Part shown: positions 36,370 to 45,418 of the stretch, piece after piece
Layout of the letters: every line of letters starts with the position of its first letter
How positions within the stretch are numbered: position 1 is the first letter of the stretch
Origin: an uncultured Cytophagales bacterium
GTDB taxonomy: Bacteria; Bacteroidota; Bacteroidia; Cytophagales; Thermonemataceae
NCBI GenBank assembly: GCA_938002655.1
Contig: CALLAC010000008.1
Span: 106,252-170,251 of the forward strand
DNA: 64,000 nucleotides
Reading direction: 5' to 3'
Position numbers and translations under genes: made by a program
The notes under the pieces: model-generated
What the model was told of the DNA's origin: nothing
Databases searched by the model: none
What the model saw: the letters and a program-made list of their open reading frames with translations, nothing else

Positions 36370-36802
36370 CCCAAAAAATAGCCCAAAAAGTGCTTAAAAT
36401 AGCGATTAGCTCGCCCCATATAATTTTTTCTTGTAAGCTTTGATTTTTAGAATAGCAGTAGCTTGTTATTCTTTCTTTTAGCAAATCAAACTCATGATTA
36501 CTTTCTTGTTTTTTTTCTTGCCGAGAAGCATCAAGAATGTTTTTAGCGTTTTTTTGTTCGAGTGTTGCGAGAATTTCTTTGAGCTGTTTGTTTTCTTGTG
36601 TGAGGTTGCGGTTACGTGTTTGAAGCCATTTATTTTGTTGGGTAAGTTTTTTGTTTTGTTCTTTGAGTGTTTGGTATTCGGGATGATTTTCCAGAAGGCT
36701 CTGTACTTCTTGATGAGCATAATAACGTTCTGTACCACAAACAATGCATCGAAAGTCGCGGCCATAATTCACTGTTTCGCAAGAAATACAAAGCCAAGAC
36801 AT
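36359..36802 (-). CDS. RanBP2-type zinc finger/coiled-coil membrane-anchored protein
   Basis: A 147-residue protein with an unusual layout. Residues 3-22 match the RanBP2-type zinc finger exactly: W3-x-C5-x2-C8-x3-N12-x6-C19-x2-C22. A long coiled coil (~45-95) rich in Gln, Asn, Lys and Leu follows, and then a C-terminal hydrophobic helix (~127-145, 'IIWGELIAILSTFWAIFWA') that looks like a tail anchor. It has no signal peptide, so the zinc finger would face the cytoplasm. RanBP2 fingers bind RNA or ubiquitin in eukaryotes; the bacterial role is not known. It lies 15 nt downstream of nhaD on the same strand. Confidence 0.75.
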   Translation of the reverse strand: MSWLCISCETVNYGRDFRCIVCGTERYYAHQEVQSLLENHPEYQTLKEQNKKLTQQNKWLQTRNRNLTQENKQLKEILATLEQKNAKNILDASRQEKKQESNHEFDLLKERITSYCYSKNQSLQEKIIWGELIAILSTFWAIFWATR

Positions 36803-36817
36803 AGCAATACAAATCTT

Positions 36818-38080
36818 TTACCAGCCATGCAAAAGGAAAAATACAGCCGCACCTACCAAAAAACCTGTAATAGCAATTAGCGACATACGTTTCAGATACC
36901 ACGTAAAGGTAATATCTTCCATACCCATAGCCGCAACGCCCGCCGCCGAGCCAATAATAAGTATGCTACCCCCTGTACCCGTAGAATAAGCTGTGAGTAG
37001 CCAAAATTTACTATCCATAGGAAATTGCTCCATAGAATACATATTTTGCACTGCCGCAAGCAAAGGCACATTATCTACTACCGAAGAAGATACTCCAATA
37101 ATAAGCGAAATGAGGTTAAAATCTTTGACAGCATTGGTTACCATTTCAGAAAAATTAGCAAGAATATGTGTAGACTCCAAAGCCGCTACGGCAAGCAGAA
37201 TGCCTAAAAAGAACAAAATACTTGCCGTATCGATGCGTGAAAGAGCGTGAGCTACCGAAAGTGGACGACGGCGTTCGTCGTCTTTGTTACTATGAATAAT
37301 TTCAGAAATTACCCATACCAAACCCAAGCCCAAAAGCATTCCCATAAAAGGGGGGAGCCCTGTGAGTGTTTTAAAAATAGGCACCATAATCAGTATGCCT
37401 ATGCCCAATGCAAGCATAGTTTTGCCATCAGGGTTTACTTCTTCATTTTTTTCACTAAATTGCTGGATATCTTGTTTAGGTAGCTTGAACTGATAGTAAA
37501 TCAGTGGGGTGAGGGCACAAGCCAAACTAGGTAAAAATATTTCGGTTACTACAGCTCCTGCTGAAACTTGCCCTTTTATCCAGAGCATTGTGGTAGTTAC
37601 AGCACCTATTGGCGACCATACGCCTCCTGCATTAGCACAAATTACCATCACACCTGCAAATAAAAGCCTTTGCTCTTTATCTTTGATAACCTTCCGCAAA
37701 ATAGAAACCATCACAATCGCTGTGGTAAGGTTATCAATAATTGCCGCTAAAAAAAATGAAAACAGGCTCATTACCCATAGCAAACGCTTGTTGTTTTTGG
37801 TATTGATTTGGTTTTTCACAATATCAAAGCCGTCGTGAGCATCAATGAGTTCTACGATAGTCATAGCTCCTAAAAGGAAAAACAAAATCTGCGAAATTTC
37901 TGCCAAATGATGATACAGTTGTTCTTTGACAAGCTCTTTGTTTTCGGCGGCTACGATATAAATAGCCCAACAAATAATTCCTGCAAGTAAAGCGGGAGCA
38001 GTCTTATTGAGGCGAATATTATGTTCTAAGGCTATGAGTAAATAGCCTATACAAAAAATGATGATAATAGCTGTTATCAT
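36818..38080 (-). CDS. nhaD: Sodium:proton antiporter NhaD
   Basis: A 420-residue polytopic protein with about 12 transmembrane helices. Family patterns include 'IDNLTTAIVMVSILRK', 'ANAGGVWSPIGAVTTTMLW' and 'SSVVDNVPLLAA', which are characteristic of the NhaD branch of the ion-transporter superfamily. It exchanges cytoplasmic Na+ (or Li+) for protons at the inner membrane, for pH and salt homeostasis. It is divergently placed relative to nothing close; the histidine kinase gene upstream of it is on the same strand 101 nt away. The zinc-finger gene is immediately downstream. Confidence 0.94.
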   Translation of the reverse strand: MITAIIIIFCIGYLLIALEHNIRLNKTAPALLAGIICWAIYIVAAENKELVKEQLYHHLAEISQILFFLLGAMTIVELIDAHDGFDIVKNQINTKNNKRLLWVMSLFSFFLAAIIDNLTTAIVMVSILRKVIKDKEQRLLFAGVMVICANAGGVWSPIGAVTTTMLWIKGQVSAGAVVTEIFLPSLACALTPLIYYQFKLPKQDIQQFSEKNEEVNPDGKTMLALGIGILIMVPIFKTLTGLPPFMGMLLGLGLVWVISEIIHSNKDDERRRPLSVAHALSRIDTASILFFLGILLAVAALESTHILANFSEMVTNAVKDFNLISLIIGVSSSVVDNVPLLAAVQNMYSMEQFPMDSKFWLLTAYSTGTGGSILIIGSAAGVAAMGMEDITFTWYLKRMSLIAITGFLVGAAVFFLLHGW

Positions 38081-38181
38081 TGCTGAGTTGAGTTAAAAAT
38101 TTTCGCAAAACTATGGAATATTAACGAGAAAACAAGAGTTTTGTTGTTGAAAAAAAGTATAGAGGAAGTGGCAAGAAATCC

Positions 38182-39924
38182 TCAATAAGGTAGTTTTACA
38201 CAGAAAACACTGCCTTTATCCACTTCGCTTTGGAGGCTAATAGTACCTTGCAGTTGTTCTACAGCTTTGCGAACGATATACAATCCTAAGCCGTTGCCTT
38301 GCGAGTAGTAACTGGCACGAAAAAACATCTGAAAAATTTTTTGATGGTATTGTTCGGGAATGCCAATTCCGTTATCAGAAATGCGAATATAAACGGCTTT
38401 TTCTTCTTGCCTAAATATTTCTATTTTTACCCAAGCACCTTCGGGGCGGGCAAAAATGAGAGCGTTTTCAATAAGATTGTGCAGAATAGCTTTTACAGTC
38501 TCTTTTTCTGAATAAAAATTCAAATGAGGCTCTATTTGAGTAATAACTTCTATATGTTTCTGCTCTATCAATCTTTCAAGTAAAAGCCATATTTCTTTAA
38601 GAATTTCTTCAAAATCAATAAGTTTTTTACTATTGACTTGGTTGAGGATGGCACTGATGCTAATAAGTTTGCGAAGCATTGCATCCATTCCCAGTACGGT
38701 ATCTTTGATATACCCCAATATTTCTTGCATTTCTTGAGGTGGGTTTTGCATTTTTGCAATTTCTAAAAGTCCTAAAATATTGGTAAGCGGACGGCGAAGG
38801 TCATGAGCTGAATGATAGAAAAAGGCATCTAATTCTTCGTTGATAGAGATAAGTTTGGCAGTGGTTTGATTGAGGTTTTCAGTTCTTTGCTTGACTAAAT
38901 CTTCCAAACCTCGGTTAAGATATTGTATGGAAGCATTTTGGGCTTGCAATTCCTGATTTTGCATTTTGATGATTTCGGCTTGAGCTTTGATTTCTTCATT
39001 TTGTTGAATGATTTCGTTGTTGAGTTTTACTAGATATTCATTAGCTTCTTGCAAGAGTTTTTCGGAACGTTTGCGTTGTAAAGATTGATAAGTAAGAGAA
39101 AGAAAAGTACCAATACTTATGCCGAAAAAAATTTCATCAGGAAGCCAAATTCGTAGGTTGTATTGCTCGAAACAAATAATACCTGCTAATTTCCCTTCCA
39201 TAAAAAATGGCACATCTAGCAGAGATTTTATCCCCATTGGTTTGAAATAAATTTCTGTAAGTTCATACGTTGCAGGATTGTTGAGGGCATCATTTGCAAC
39301 AATGATATTTTCATTTTTGAGCACATTGAAATACGTAGGAAAATCTTTGATACACAAGCTATGAGCTTTTATATCGCTAACTGGAATGTGTTTTCTGTTT
39401 GTATGTTCATACATTTCTACGCATTGTATGATGCCTTGGTTTTCGTCATATGCCCAAATACTAATCAAATCAGAACCGATGAGTTTGTGTAGATTTTCGG
39501 TAATCAGGGGGAGGGCATCTTTCCATAAGCCATCTACAATAGCCGGATGATTGAGCAAGTATTTAAGAATTTTTATACCTTCTTCGTGTTTTTGGGTAAA
39601 ACGTTGGATACGTTTTTCAGCTTGATTGAACTGCTCTACTTGCCATTTTACAATTTTTTTTAAAATACTGTCATTGTGAAGATTGGCTATGTTCTCGTTG
39701 AAATAACTTCTACTTTGCTCATTTTTGAAACGTAAAAATTGTTCGTCTTTTTCGGTAAATTGTTCTATAATTCCTTCTCGGATAGCCTCTGCTAATGGGG
39801 ATAAAAGATTTTCTTTTTGAGGATAAAGTTCGGTGAGCATAGCCATGTTGAATTTGTCGCCCATTAGTGAAGCTATGGTGAGTAAATCAAAGCAAATAGG
39901 AGAAAGGTTTTCGAAATGCTTCAT
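38182..39924 (-). CDS. GAF-domain histidine kinase with an AAA-ATPase-tail-like N-terminus
   Basis: A 580-residue soluble kinase. The N-terminal ~90 residues ('SPICFDLLTIASLMGDKFNM' onward) resemble the winged-helix segment that follows the ATPase domain in giant Ser/Thr kinase-ATPase-histidine kinase proteins. A GAF domain spans ~140-310, a coiled coil ~310-365, and HisKA has 'HSAHDLRRPLTNI' with the phosphoacceptor His374. HATPase has 'HNLIENALIFA', 'SDNGIGIPEQ' and 'GNGLGLYIV'. No transmembrane helix is seen. The ATG at 39924 is preferred to a TTG at 40035. It is divergent from nuoA with 174 nt between. It may be the C-terminal remainder of a larger multidomain kinase that now stands alone. 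Confidence 0.85.
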   Translation of the reverse strand: MKHFENLSPICFDLLTIASLMGDKFNMAMLTELYPQKENLLSPLAEAIREGIIEQFTEKDEQFLRFKNEQSRSYFNENIANLHNDSILKKIVKWQVEQFNQAEKRIQRFTQKHEEGIKILKYLLNHPAIVDGLWKDALPLITENLHKLIGSDLISIWAYDENQGIIQCVEMYEHTNRKHIPVSDIKAHSLCIKDFPTYFNVLKNENIIVANDALNNPATYELTEIYFKPMGIKSLLDVPFFMEGKLAGIICFEQYNLRIWLPDEIFFGISIGTFLSLTYQSLQRKRSEKLLQEANEYLVKLNNEIIQQNEEIKAQAEIIKMQNQELQAQNASIQYLNRGLEDLVKQRTENLNQTTAKLISINEELDAFFYHSAHDLRRPLTNILGLLEIAKMQNPPQEMQEILGYIKDTVLGMDAMLRKLISISAILNQVNSKKLIDFEEILKEIWLLLERLIEQKHIEVITQIEPHLNFYSEKETVKAILHNLIENALIFARPEGAWVKIEIFRQEEKAVYIRISDNGIGIPEQYHQKIFQMFFRASYYSQGNGLGLYIVRKAVEQLQGTISLQSEVDKGSVFCVKLPY

Positions 39925-40098
39925 AACATACAAAAGCGTACGCTTTGTTTTTGAGCGAATATACGCAAAAGGCTTTGAAAGTTCAAAGTTTTCTGAATGA
40001 GTTTTTTCAGCAAAAAGGATGAATTTTTGCAACAAAGTTCATTTTTTATTTGTTTTTTGCAGGAAAGCTCGCTACTTTCGCTCAAAAATTATTTGTTT

Positions 40099-40470
40099 AT
40101 GGAAAAAATGCATGTTCCTTCTGACTATCTACCTATTCTTATACAATTGGGTTTAGCTTTGAGCTTTGTAGTAGTTACAATGATAGTTACTCATCTTATA
40201 GGTCCGAAACGAAAAGGCAAAAACAAGGATATTGCTTTTGAATGTGGGGTAGAGTCCATAGGAGATGCTCGTACACCTATTTCTATCAAGTATTTTTTGG
40301 TTGCTATTTTGTTCGTGCTTTTTGATGTAGAAATTATTTTTATGTATCCTTGGGCAGTTAATTTTTTAGATTTGGGTTGGTTTGGTTTTTGGGAAATGCT
40401 TACATTTGTAGGATTGCTTTTAATAGGCTTTTATTATATCATCAGACGTGATGTTTTGAAGTGGGAGTAA
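40099..40470 (+). CDS. nuoA: NADH-quinone oxidoreductase subunit A
   Basis: A 123-residue three-helix membrane subunit of complex I. It shows the conserved 'KNKDIAFECGVESIGDARTP' loop and 'ISIKYFLVAILFVLFDVEIIFMYPWA', the signature of NuoA/ND3. The ATG at 40099 gives the family-length start; longer in-frame starts would add a non-homologous extension. nuoB follows 38 nt downstream. No nuoC-N follow, which departs from the usual single operon. Confidence 0.96.
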   Translation: MEKMHVPSDYLPILIQLGLALSFVVVTMIVTHLIGPKRKGKNKDIAFECGVESIGDARTPISIKYFLVAILFVLFDVEIIFMYPWAVNFLDLGWFGFWEMLTFVGLLLIGFYYIIRRDVLKWE

Positions 40471-40508
40471 ATTCATTTTTTATTTGAAATTCAAATACGG
40501 GGAGAATT

Positions 40509-41051
40509 ATGGTCAAAATTGTAGATAAACCTGAAGGCTATGAGGGGCAAGGTTTTTTTGCTACTCAGTTTGATAAAATCATCGGATTGGCAAGAGCTAA
40601 TTCGCTTTGGCCTTTACCTTTTGCCACTTCTTGCTGTGGCATTGAGTTTATGAGTACGATGGCTTCTACGTATGACTTGGCACGTTTCGGTTCGGAGCGT
40701 CCGAGCTTTTCGCCACGTCAAGCGGATATGCTCATTGTAGCAGGTACTATTGCCAAAAAAATGGCACCTATCTTAAAGCAAGTATATCAGCAGATGGCTG
40801 AACCCCGTTGGGTGCTTTCGGTGGGGGCTTGTGCTTCGAGTGGGGGCATTTTTGATACATACAGCGTTTTGCAGGGCATTGATAGAGTTATTCCTGTTGA
40901 TGTGTATGTACCTGGGTGTCCGCCTCGTCCTGAACAAATTCTGGAAGGCATCATGCAGCTGCAGGAACTAGCAAAAAACGAGTCTTTAAGACGCCGAAAC
41001 AGTCCTGAATATAAGGAATTGCTTGCTTCATATAATATTTTAGTTCAGTAG
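40509..41051 (+). CDS. nuoB: NADH-quinone oxidoreductase subunit B
   Basis: A 180-residue peripheral subunit carrying the terminal 4Fe-4S cluster N2, which donates electrons to quinone. The ligands are Cys42 and Cys43 in '[12 protein letters not shown]', Cys108 in '[10 protein letters not shown]' and Cys137 in '[10 protein letters not shown]'. The protein is complete. It directly follows nuoA, and a hairpin terminator follows it at 41076-41107, so the pair forms a closed two-gene unit. Confidence 0.97.
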   Translation: MVKIVDKPEGYEGQGFFATQFDKIIGLARANSLWPLPFATSCCGIEFMSTMASTYDLARFGSERPSFSPRQADMLIVAGTIAKKMAPILKQVYQQMAEPRWVLSVGACASSGGIFDTYSVLQGIDRVIPVDVYVPGCPPRPEQILEGIMQLQELAKNESLRRRNSPEYKELLASYNILVQ

Positions 41052-41075
41052 AAAATTGAAATTTTCTCTAAAAAA

Positions 41076-41116
41076 AGACCTACAAGAGCTTTACTTCTTG
41101 TGGGTCTGCAATTTTA
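41076..41116 (+). terminator. Hairpin terminator after nuoAB
   Basis: Arms 41076-41087 and 41096-41107 form a 12-bp stem whose one irregular position is a G-U wobble in plus-strand RNA. A modest T-rich tract follows. The upstream GTG start possible for the next gene would lie inside this stem. Confidence 0.72.
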
Positions 41117-41123
41117 TCTAAAA

Positions 41124-42236
41124 ATGCTTGCAACGCTTTCTTTCTTGCCGAATAACAAATGGAAAACATTCCTACAAATTGGCTTGGGAGTATTGTTTTT
41201 GTTTTTTTTAGGTTGGCTACTTTTTGATGTTTGGCGTTATTTGCTTATTTCTTTGGTAATTGCGGCTATATTACGCCCTCTGGTAGATTATATTTCTGAA
41301 ATATACGTTTTTAAAGTAAAAATTCCTCGTGTGCTTGCCGTGTTGGTGGCAATGCTATCAGTGATAGCTTTTATTACGCTTTTTGTGCGTTTATTCTTTC
41401 CGCTGATTTCTGACCAGCTTCGGCTCTTACGCTCTATCAAGCCCAATGTTTTGAGCTTGCAAATCACAGAGCCACTCAAAAATTTAGAGACTTTCCTCAT
41501 AGAAGAACTTAAAGTAAATGCTCAAAAAGGATTTATTTTAGAAGAACTGAATACTATTCTGAAAGCTTTCCTCGAAAAATTTGATATTGCAGGTTTGGTG
41601 AATAGTTTGATGGGGGTTGCAGGCTCGGTATTTGTATATTTGCTTGCAATTACTTTTATGACCTTTCTTTTGCTTTACGAAAAAGGTCTCTTTCGTAGAA
41701 TAGTAACTTCGGCTATTCCCAATCGTTATTTTGAGGTACTTATTACAGCTTTTTATAAAATAGAGCACTTGCTTTCTAATTATTTGCGGGGTATTTTGAT
41801 AGAAACTTTGGCTGTTTTTAGCATTTACGCCATAGGTGGTATCTTGCTTGATATTCCTTATGCTATTACTATTGCGGCACTGGCGGCTTCTATCAATTTT
41901 ATTCCATATTTAGGACCTTTCTCGGGGCTTGCTTTTGGTGTTCTGGTAATTGTAAGCAATAGTTTTTCGGTTCCCGATTTTCCACTTTCGTTAAAACTTT
42001 TTAAATTTGTTTCGCTTTTTTTTACAGTGCGTCTGATTGATGATATTTTCTTGCAACCTTTTATTTTTTCAAAAAGTGTAAAAGCTCACCCATTAGAAAT
42101 TTTTATTGTGATTGTTTCGGGAGCAAGCCTTGCAGGAGCAGTAGGTATGATTGTCGCTATTCCTACTTACACTATTATCAAAGTAAGTATCAAAGAGCTA
42201 CGAAAAGGCTTTAAACGTTACAGAAGTTTCAGATAA
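41124..42236 (+). CDS. AI-2E family (PerM/UPF0118) transporter
   Basis: A 370-residue membrane protein with about seven to eight helices. Family hallmarks are an N-terminal two-helix unit, a large loop, and the C-terminal conserved region 'YAITIAALAASINFIPYLGP', followed by 'FLQPFIF' and 'HPLEIFIVIVSGASLAGAVG'. Members export varied small molecules or ions; the autoinducer-2 link is specific to a few proteins, so no substrate is given. The ATG at 41124 is chosen over a GTG at 41100, which lies within the nuoB terminator. The TPR gene follows 2 nt downstream. Confidence 0.9.
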   Translation: MLATLSFLPNNKWKTFLQIGLGVLFLFFLGWLLFDVWRYLLISLVIAAILRPLVDYISEIYVFKVKIPRVLAVLVAMLSVIAFITLFVRLFFPLISDQLRLLRSIKPNVLSLQITEPLKNLETFLIEELKVNAQKGFILEELNTILKAFLEKFDIAGLVNSLMGVAGSVFVYLLAITFMTFLLLYEKGLFRRIVTSAIPNRYFEVLITAFYKIEHLLSNYLRGILIETLAVFSIYAIGGILLDIPYAITIAALAASINFIPYLGPFSGLAFGVLVIVSNSFSVPDFPLSLKLFKFVSLFFTVRLIDDIFLQPFIFSKSVKAHPLEIFIVIVSGASLAGAVGMIVAIPTYTIIKVSIKELRKGFKRYRSFR

Positions 42237-42238
42237 TT

Positions 42239-44041
42239 ATGAAAAAACATACAAAGCACAACAAGCAAGAAAAAAAAATTAAAAAGCGGCAGATAAAAAA
42301 CATTTGCCTTGCTTTTTTGCCTATTTTCTTTCTGAACTTTCAACTGTTTGCTCAAAAAGAAAATAAAAAAGCTACATACGATGAAGCAGTCCGACTTTTG
42401 GAAAAGGGTAACTACACACAAGGCTATCAGTTGCTTGATAAATGTTTGAAATTAGATTCTACTTGGCTACTACCGTTTTTTATCAAAGCATTGTATAAGT
42501 TGGAAGAAGGAAAAAATGAGGAAGCAGAAAAAGGTTTTTCGGAAATAATTCGTCGCCAGCCCAAAGATACAGCAAGCTACATAGGCAGAGCAGAGGCTTA
42601 TATGAATATGGGCTTGTATCATAAAGCTATCAAAGATTTAGAAATAGCTTTGAAATTGGACGAGAACAATGCAGAGGCTTTGTACAAAATAGCTGAAGCC
42701 CATCTACAAGCAGAAAATCCTAAAACAGCACTGAACTATACAGAAAAAGCCATTGGCTACTACCCTAATGAAAACAGGTTTTTACTTCTGAAAGCTATTA
42801 TTTGTGCAAACGAAAAGCAATATGAGCAAGCCGAAAAGATAATATTACAGACACTGAAATTAGACCCCGAAAATATTATGGCTCAAAAAATAAGAGCTTT
42901 TGTTTTAAGTGAAAAAGGCAACTACAAAGAGGCTATCCGTATCTATGAGCAAATTCTGAAAAAAAATCCGAATGCTTTTGAAGAAGATGATTTTTATTTT
43001 TGGGCAAGATCGCTTTACAAAACTAAAAATTACAAACAGGCTCTTTCCATAACCCAAAGCCCTAAAAAAATACAAAATGCTCAACTATACTATATGCAGG
43101 CTTTGTGCTATTTTCAGCTCAGGAAATACGAAGAGGCTTGGAAAGCTATCAACGAAGCAGAAACTTTGCAAAAACACTTGCCCGCCGAAGTTTATTACAA
43201 TAAAGCTATTATAGCTCACTACGCTAGAAAAAGTCAAGAAGCAAAAGAAAGTTATTTGAAGGCTCTTAATATAACGCCCGAAATCTATTTGCTTCGCAAC
43301 GAAAAAGATGAAAAAGCAGATGTGCTGATGAATGCCAATCCTATTTTTCAGAAAGAGTTTTCTGAAAAGTTTTTAGATAGTGTTTTGGTGGTGGCTTATC
43401 AGGAACGTTGTTTGGAAATTTTGGAAAAAGATAAAACCGCCGAAGCTCTTAAAGATATTGAAAAGGCTTTGGCAATAGATAGCCTGAATTCTAAATCTTA
43501 CACCATTCGGGGGATAACCTACGCTCTGATGGGGAAATTTCAGGAGGCTAATCGCGATTTTGAAAAAGCCGAAAAACTGCCCAAAGAACGAGATTTGGGC
43601 TATTTGTACCTGATGCGAGGGCTTGCCGCCGCCGAAGCTCAAAACATGGGGCAGGCAATTTTTTACATAGATAAGGCAATTAGCCAAAACCCTTTACAAG
43701 CCAATTATCATGCCGAAAAAGCTCTTTTGCTCTTTGAAATGGGGGATAGCGAAGAGGCTTTCAAAAGTATTGATAAGGCGATTGCTCTTGCACCCAAAGA
43801 GGTGGAATACCGCCTCAATAAAATTAACTTTCTACACGAAGAAGAACGCTATGACGATTTGCTCAAAGAATGCGAACAAGTGCTAGAAATAGAACCAGAT
43901 GCCATACCTGTTTACTATTACCGAGGAATGGCTCATTGGGCAAAGAAAAATAAGATGCAAGCCCGCAAAGATTTAGAGTTTTTCCTGAAATACTATCCCG
44001 ATGATAAAGATGCTCAAAAAGCACTGAAACTTATTGATTAA
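42239..44041 (+). CDS. Exported TPR protein
   Basis: A 600-residue protein with a long, highly basic N-terminus then a hydrophobic signal (about residues 22-39, ending FAQ), followed by about 14 canonical 34-residue TPRs. Clear examples are 'ASYIGRAEAYMNMGLYHKAI', 'AEALYKIAEAHLQAENPKTA' and 'IPVYYYRGMAHWAKKNKMQA'. There is no other domain. It should act as a periplasmic or surface scaffold. It begins 2 nt after the transporter stop, so the two are likely co-translated. Confidence 0.85.
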   Translation: MKKHTKHNKQEKKIKKRQIKNICLAFLPIFFLNFQLFAQKENKKATYDEAVRLLEKGNYTQGYQLLDKCLKLDSTWLLPFFIKALYKLEEGKNEEAEKGFSEIIRRQPKDTASYIGRAEAYMNMGLYHKAIKDLEIALKLDENNAEALYKIAEAHLQAENPKTALNYTEKAIGYYPNENRFLLLKAIICANEKQYEQAEKIILQTLKLDPENIMAQKIRAFVLSEKGNYKEAIRIYEQILKKNPNAFEEDDFYFWARSLYKTKNYKQALSITQSPKKIQNAQLYYMQALCYFQLRKYEEAWKAINEAETLQKHLPAEVYYNKAIIAHYARKSQEAKESYLKALNITPEIYLLRNEKDEKADVLMNANPIFQKEFSEKFLDSVLVVAYQERCLEILEKDKTAEALKDIEKALAIDSLNSKSYTIRGITYALMGKFQEANRDFEKAEKLPKERDLGYLYLMRGLAAAEAQNMGQAIFYIDKAISQNPLQANYHAEKALLLFEMGDSEEAFKSIDKAIALAPKEVEYRLNKINFLHEEERYDDLLKECEQVLEIEPDAIPVYYYRGMAHWAKKNKMQARKDLEFFLKYYPDDKDAQKALKLID

Positions 44042-44138
44042 AAGATTTGCCTTGCCGTAGATTTTTATTAAATTTGATTTGCAAGCTGAAATCTTGAAAA
44101 ATTCAAACACTCAGAAACTCCTAAACTTCAAATTCGTT

Positions 44139-44384
44139 ATGGATTTGTTTGCAAAAGTAGAGAAAGCTCTCAATCAGATTCGCCCTTATTTAGAGGCAGA
44201 TGGCGGTAATGTTCGTATTCTAGAAATTACAGATGATGGAATTTTGAAGTTGGAATTTGTGGGTTCATGCGGAAATTGCCCTATGTCTGAAATGACTTTC
44301 AAGGCAGGTATTGAAGCTACTATTCGCCAAGAAGTTGCTGAAATTAAGGCTATTGAAGTAGTGAACCTAACTACGACTGTCTGA
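44139..44384 (+). CDS. NifU C-terminal domain (NfuA-like) Fe-S cluster carrier
   Basis: An 81-residue protein consisting of the NifU C-terminal domain alone. It starts 'MDLFAKVEKALNQIRPYLEA' and carries the Cys44-x2-Cys47 pair in 'GSCGNCPMSEMT', which holds a 4Fe-4S cluster shared between subunits. It passes clusters to apo-proteins in the cytoplasm. The ATG at 44139 matches the family start; an earlier in-frame start at 44079 adds a non-conserved extension. Its TGA overlaps the ATG of ribD by one base (TGATG), indicating translational coupling. Confidence 0.93.
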   Translation: MDLFAKVEKALNQIRPYLEADGGNVRILEITDDGILKLEFVGSCGNCPMSEMTFKAGIEATIRQEVAEIKAIEVVNLTTTV

Positions 44385-45418
44385 TGAGCGATACTGAGCT
44401 TATGCAAAGAGTTTTGCAATTGGCAACGCTTGGCATGGGCTCGGTTGCTCCCAATCCTTTGGTAGGCTGTGTGCTTGCTTATCAAGGAAAAATTATCGGT
44501 GAAGGTTGGCACAAAGAATATGGGAAAGCTCACGCCGAAGTTGATGCAATTGCCTCCGTAGCTAATTCTGAACTCCTTTCTGAAAGCACTTTGTATGTCA
44601 ATTTAGAGCCTTGTAGCCATTTTGGTAAAACCCCCCCTTGTGCTAATTTGATTGTAGAGAAAAAGATTCCTCGTGTGGTAGTGGCTAATCTGGATAGTAA
44701 TCCGCTAGTAGCAGGCAGAGGTATACAAATCTTACAAGAAACAGGTATTGAAGTAAAAGTAGGTGTTTTAGAACAAGAAGCACGTTATTTGAACAGACGT
44801 TTTTTCACATTTATGGAAAAGAAGCGTCCTTACATTATACTGAAATGGGCAGAAACTGCCGATGGCTTCGTAGCTCGTAAAGATTTTTCGTCTAAATGGA
44901 TAAGCAACATTCATAGCCGAACATTGGTGCATAAGTGGCGTGCGGAAGAGCAAGCCGTAATGGTTGGCACAAATACGGCTTACTACGACAATCCGCAACT
45001 CAATGTAAGAGAATGGACAGGCAAAAACCCCATTCGCATTGTGATTGATAAAAATTTGAGCCTGCCGCCTGCACATCATATTTTTGATAGCTCTCAACCT
45101 ACGTTGTGCTACAACCTGAAAAAAAATGAAACTGCAAAGAATTTGGATTTTATTCGTTTAGACGAAGAAAATTTTTTGGAAAATTTGTTGCAAGACCTTT
45201 TTGAACGAAAAGTGCAGTCGGTTTTGGTAGAAGGTGGGGCAAAGCTATTGCAAAGTTTTATTGAAAAAAATCTTTGGGACGAGGCAAGAGTCTTTGTTTC
45301 AAAGGTACAATTTCGAGAAGGGGTTTGTGCACCCCAATTGCCTTTTTCAGCGAAAAAAGTTCAAGATTTACAAGGAGATAGCTTGTTTCTTTACGAAAAT
45401 CTTTTTGTTAGAAAATGA
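44384..45418 (+). CDS. ribD: Bifunctional riboflavin deaminase/reductase RibD
   Basis: A 344-residue enzyme for two steps of riboflavin synthesis. The N-terminal deaminase domain has the zinc ligands in 'HAEVDAI' and 'EPCSHFGKTPPCA'. The C-terminal reductase domain begins 'RPYIILKWAETADGFVA' and has 'VLVEGGAKLLQSFIE' near the end. It deaminates the pyrimidine ring product of GTP cyclohydrolase II and then reduces the ribose chain. Translation is coupled to the upstream NifU-like gene. Other rib genes are not nearby. Confidence 0.95.
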   Translation: MSDTELMQRVLQLATLGMGSVAPNPLVGCVLAYQGKIIGEGWHKEYGKAHAEVDAIASVANSELLSESTLYVNLEPCSHFGKTPPCANLIVEKKIPRVVVANLDSNPLVAGRGIQILQETGIEVKVGVLEQEARYLNRRFFTFMEKKRPYIILKWAETADGFVARKDFSSKWISNIHSRTLVHKWRAEEQAVMVGTNTAYYDNPQLNVREWTGKNPIRIVIDKNLSLPPAHHIFDSSQPTLCYNLKKNETAKNLDFIRLDEENFLENLLQDLFERKVQSVLVEGGAKLLQSFIEKNLWDEARVFVSKVQFREGVCAPQLPFSAKKVQDLQGDSLFLYENLFVRK

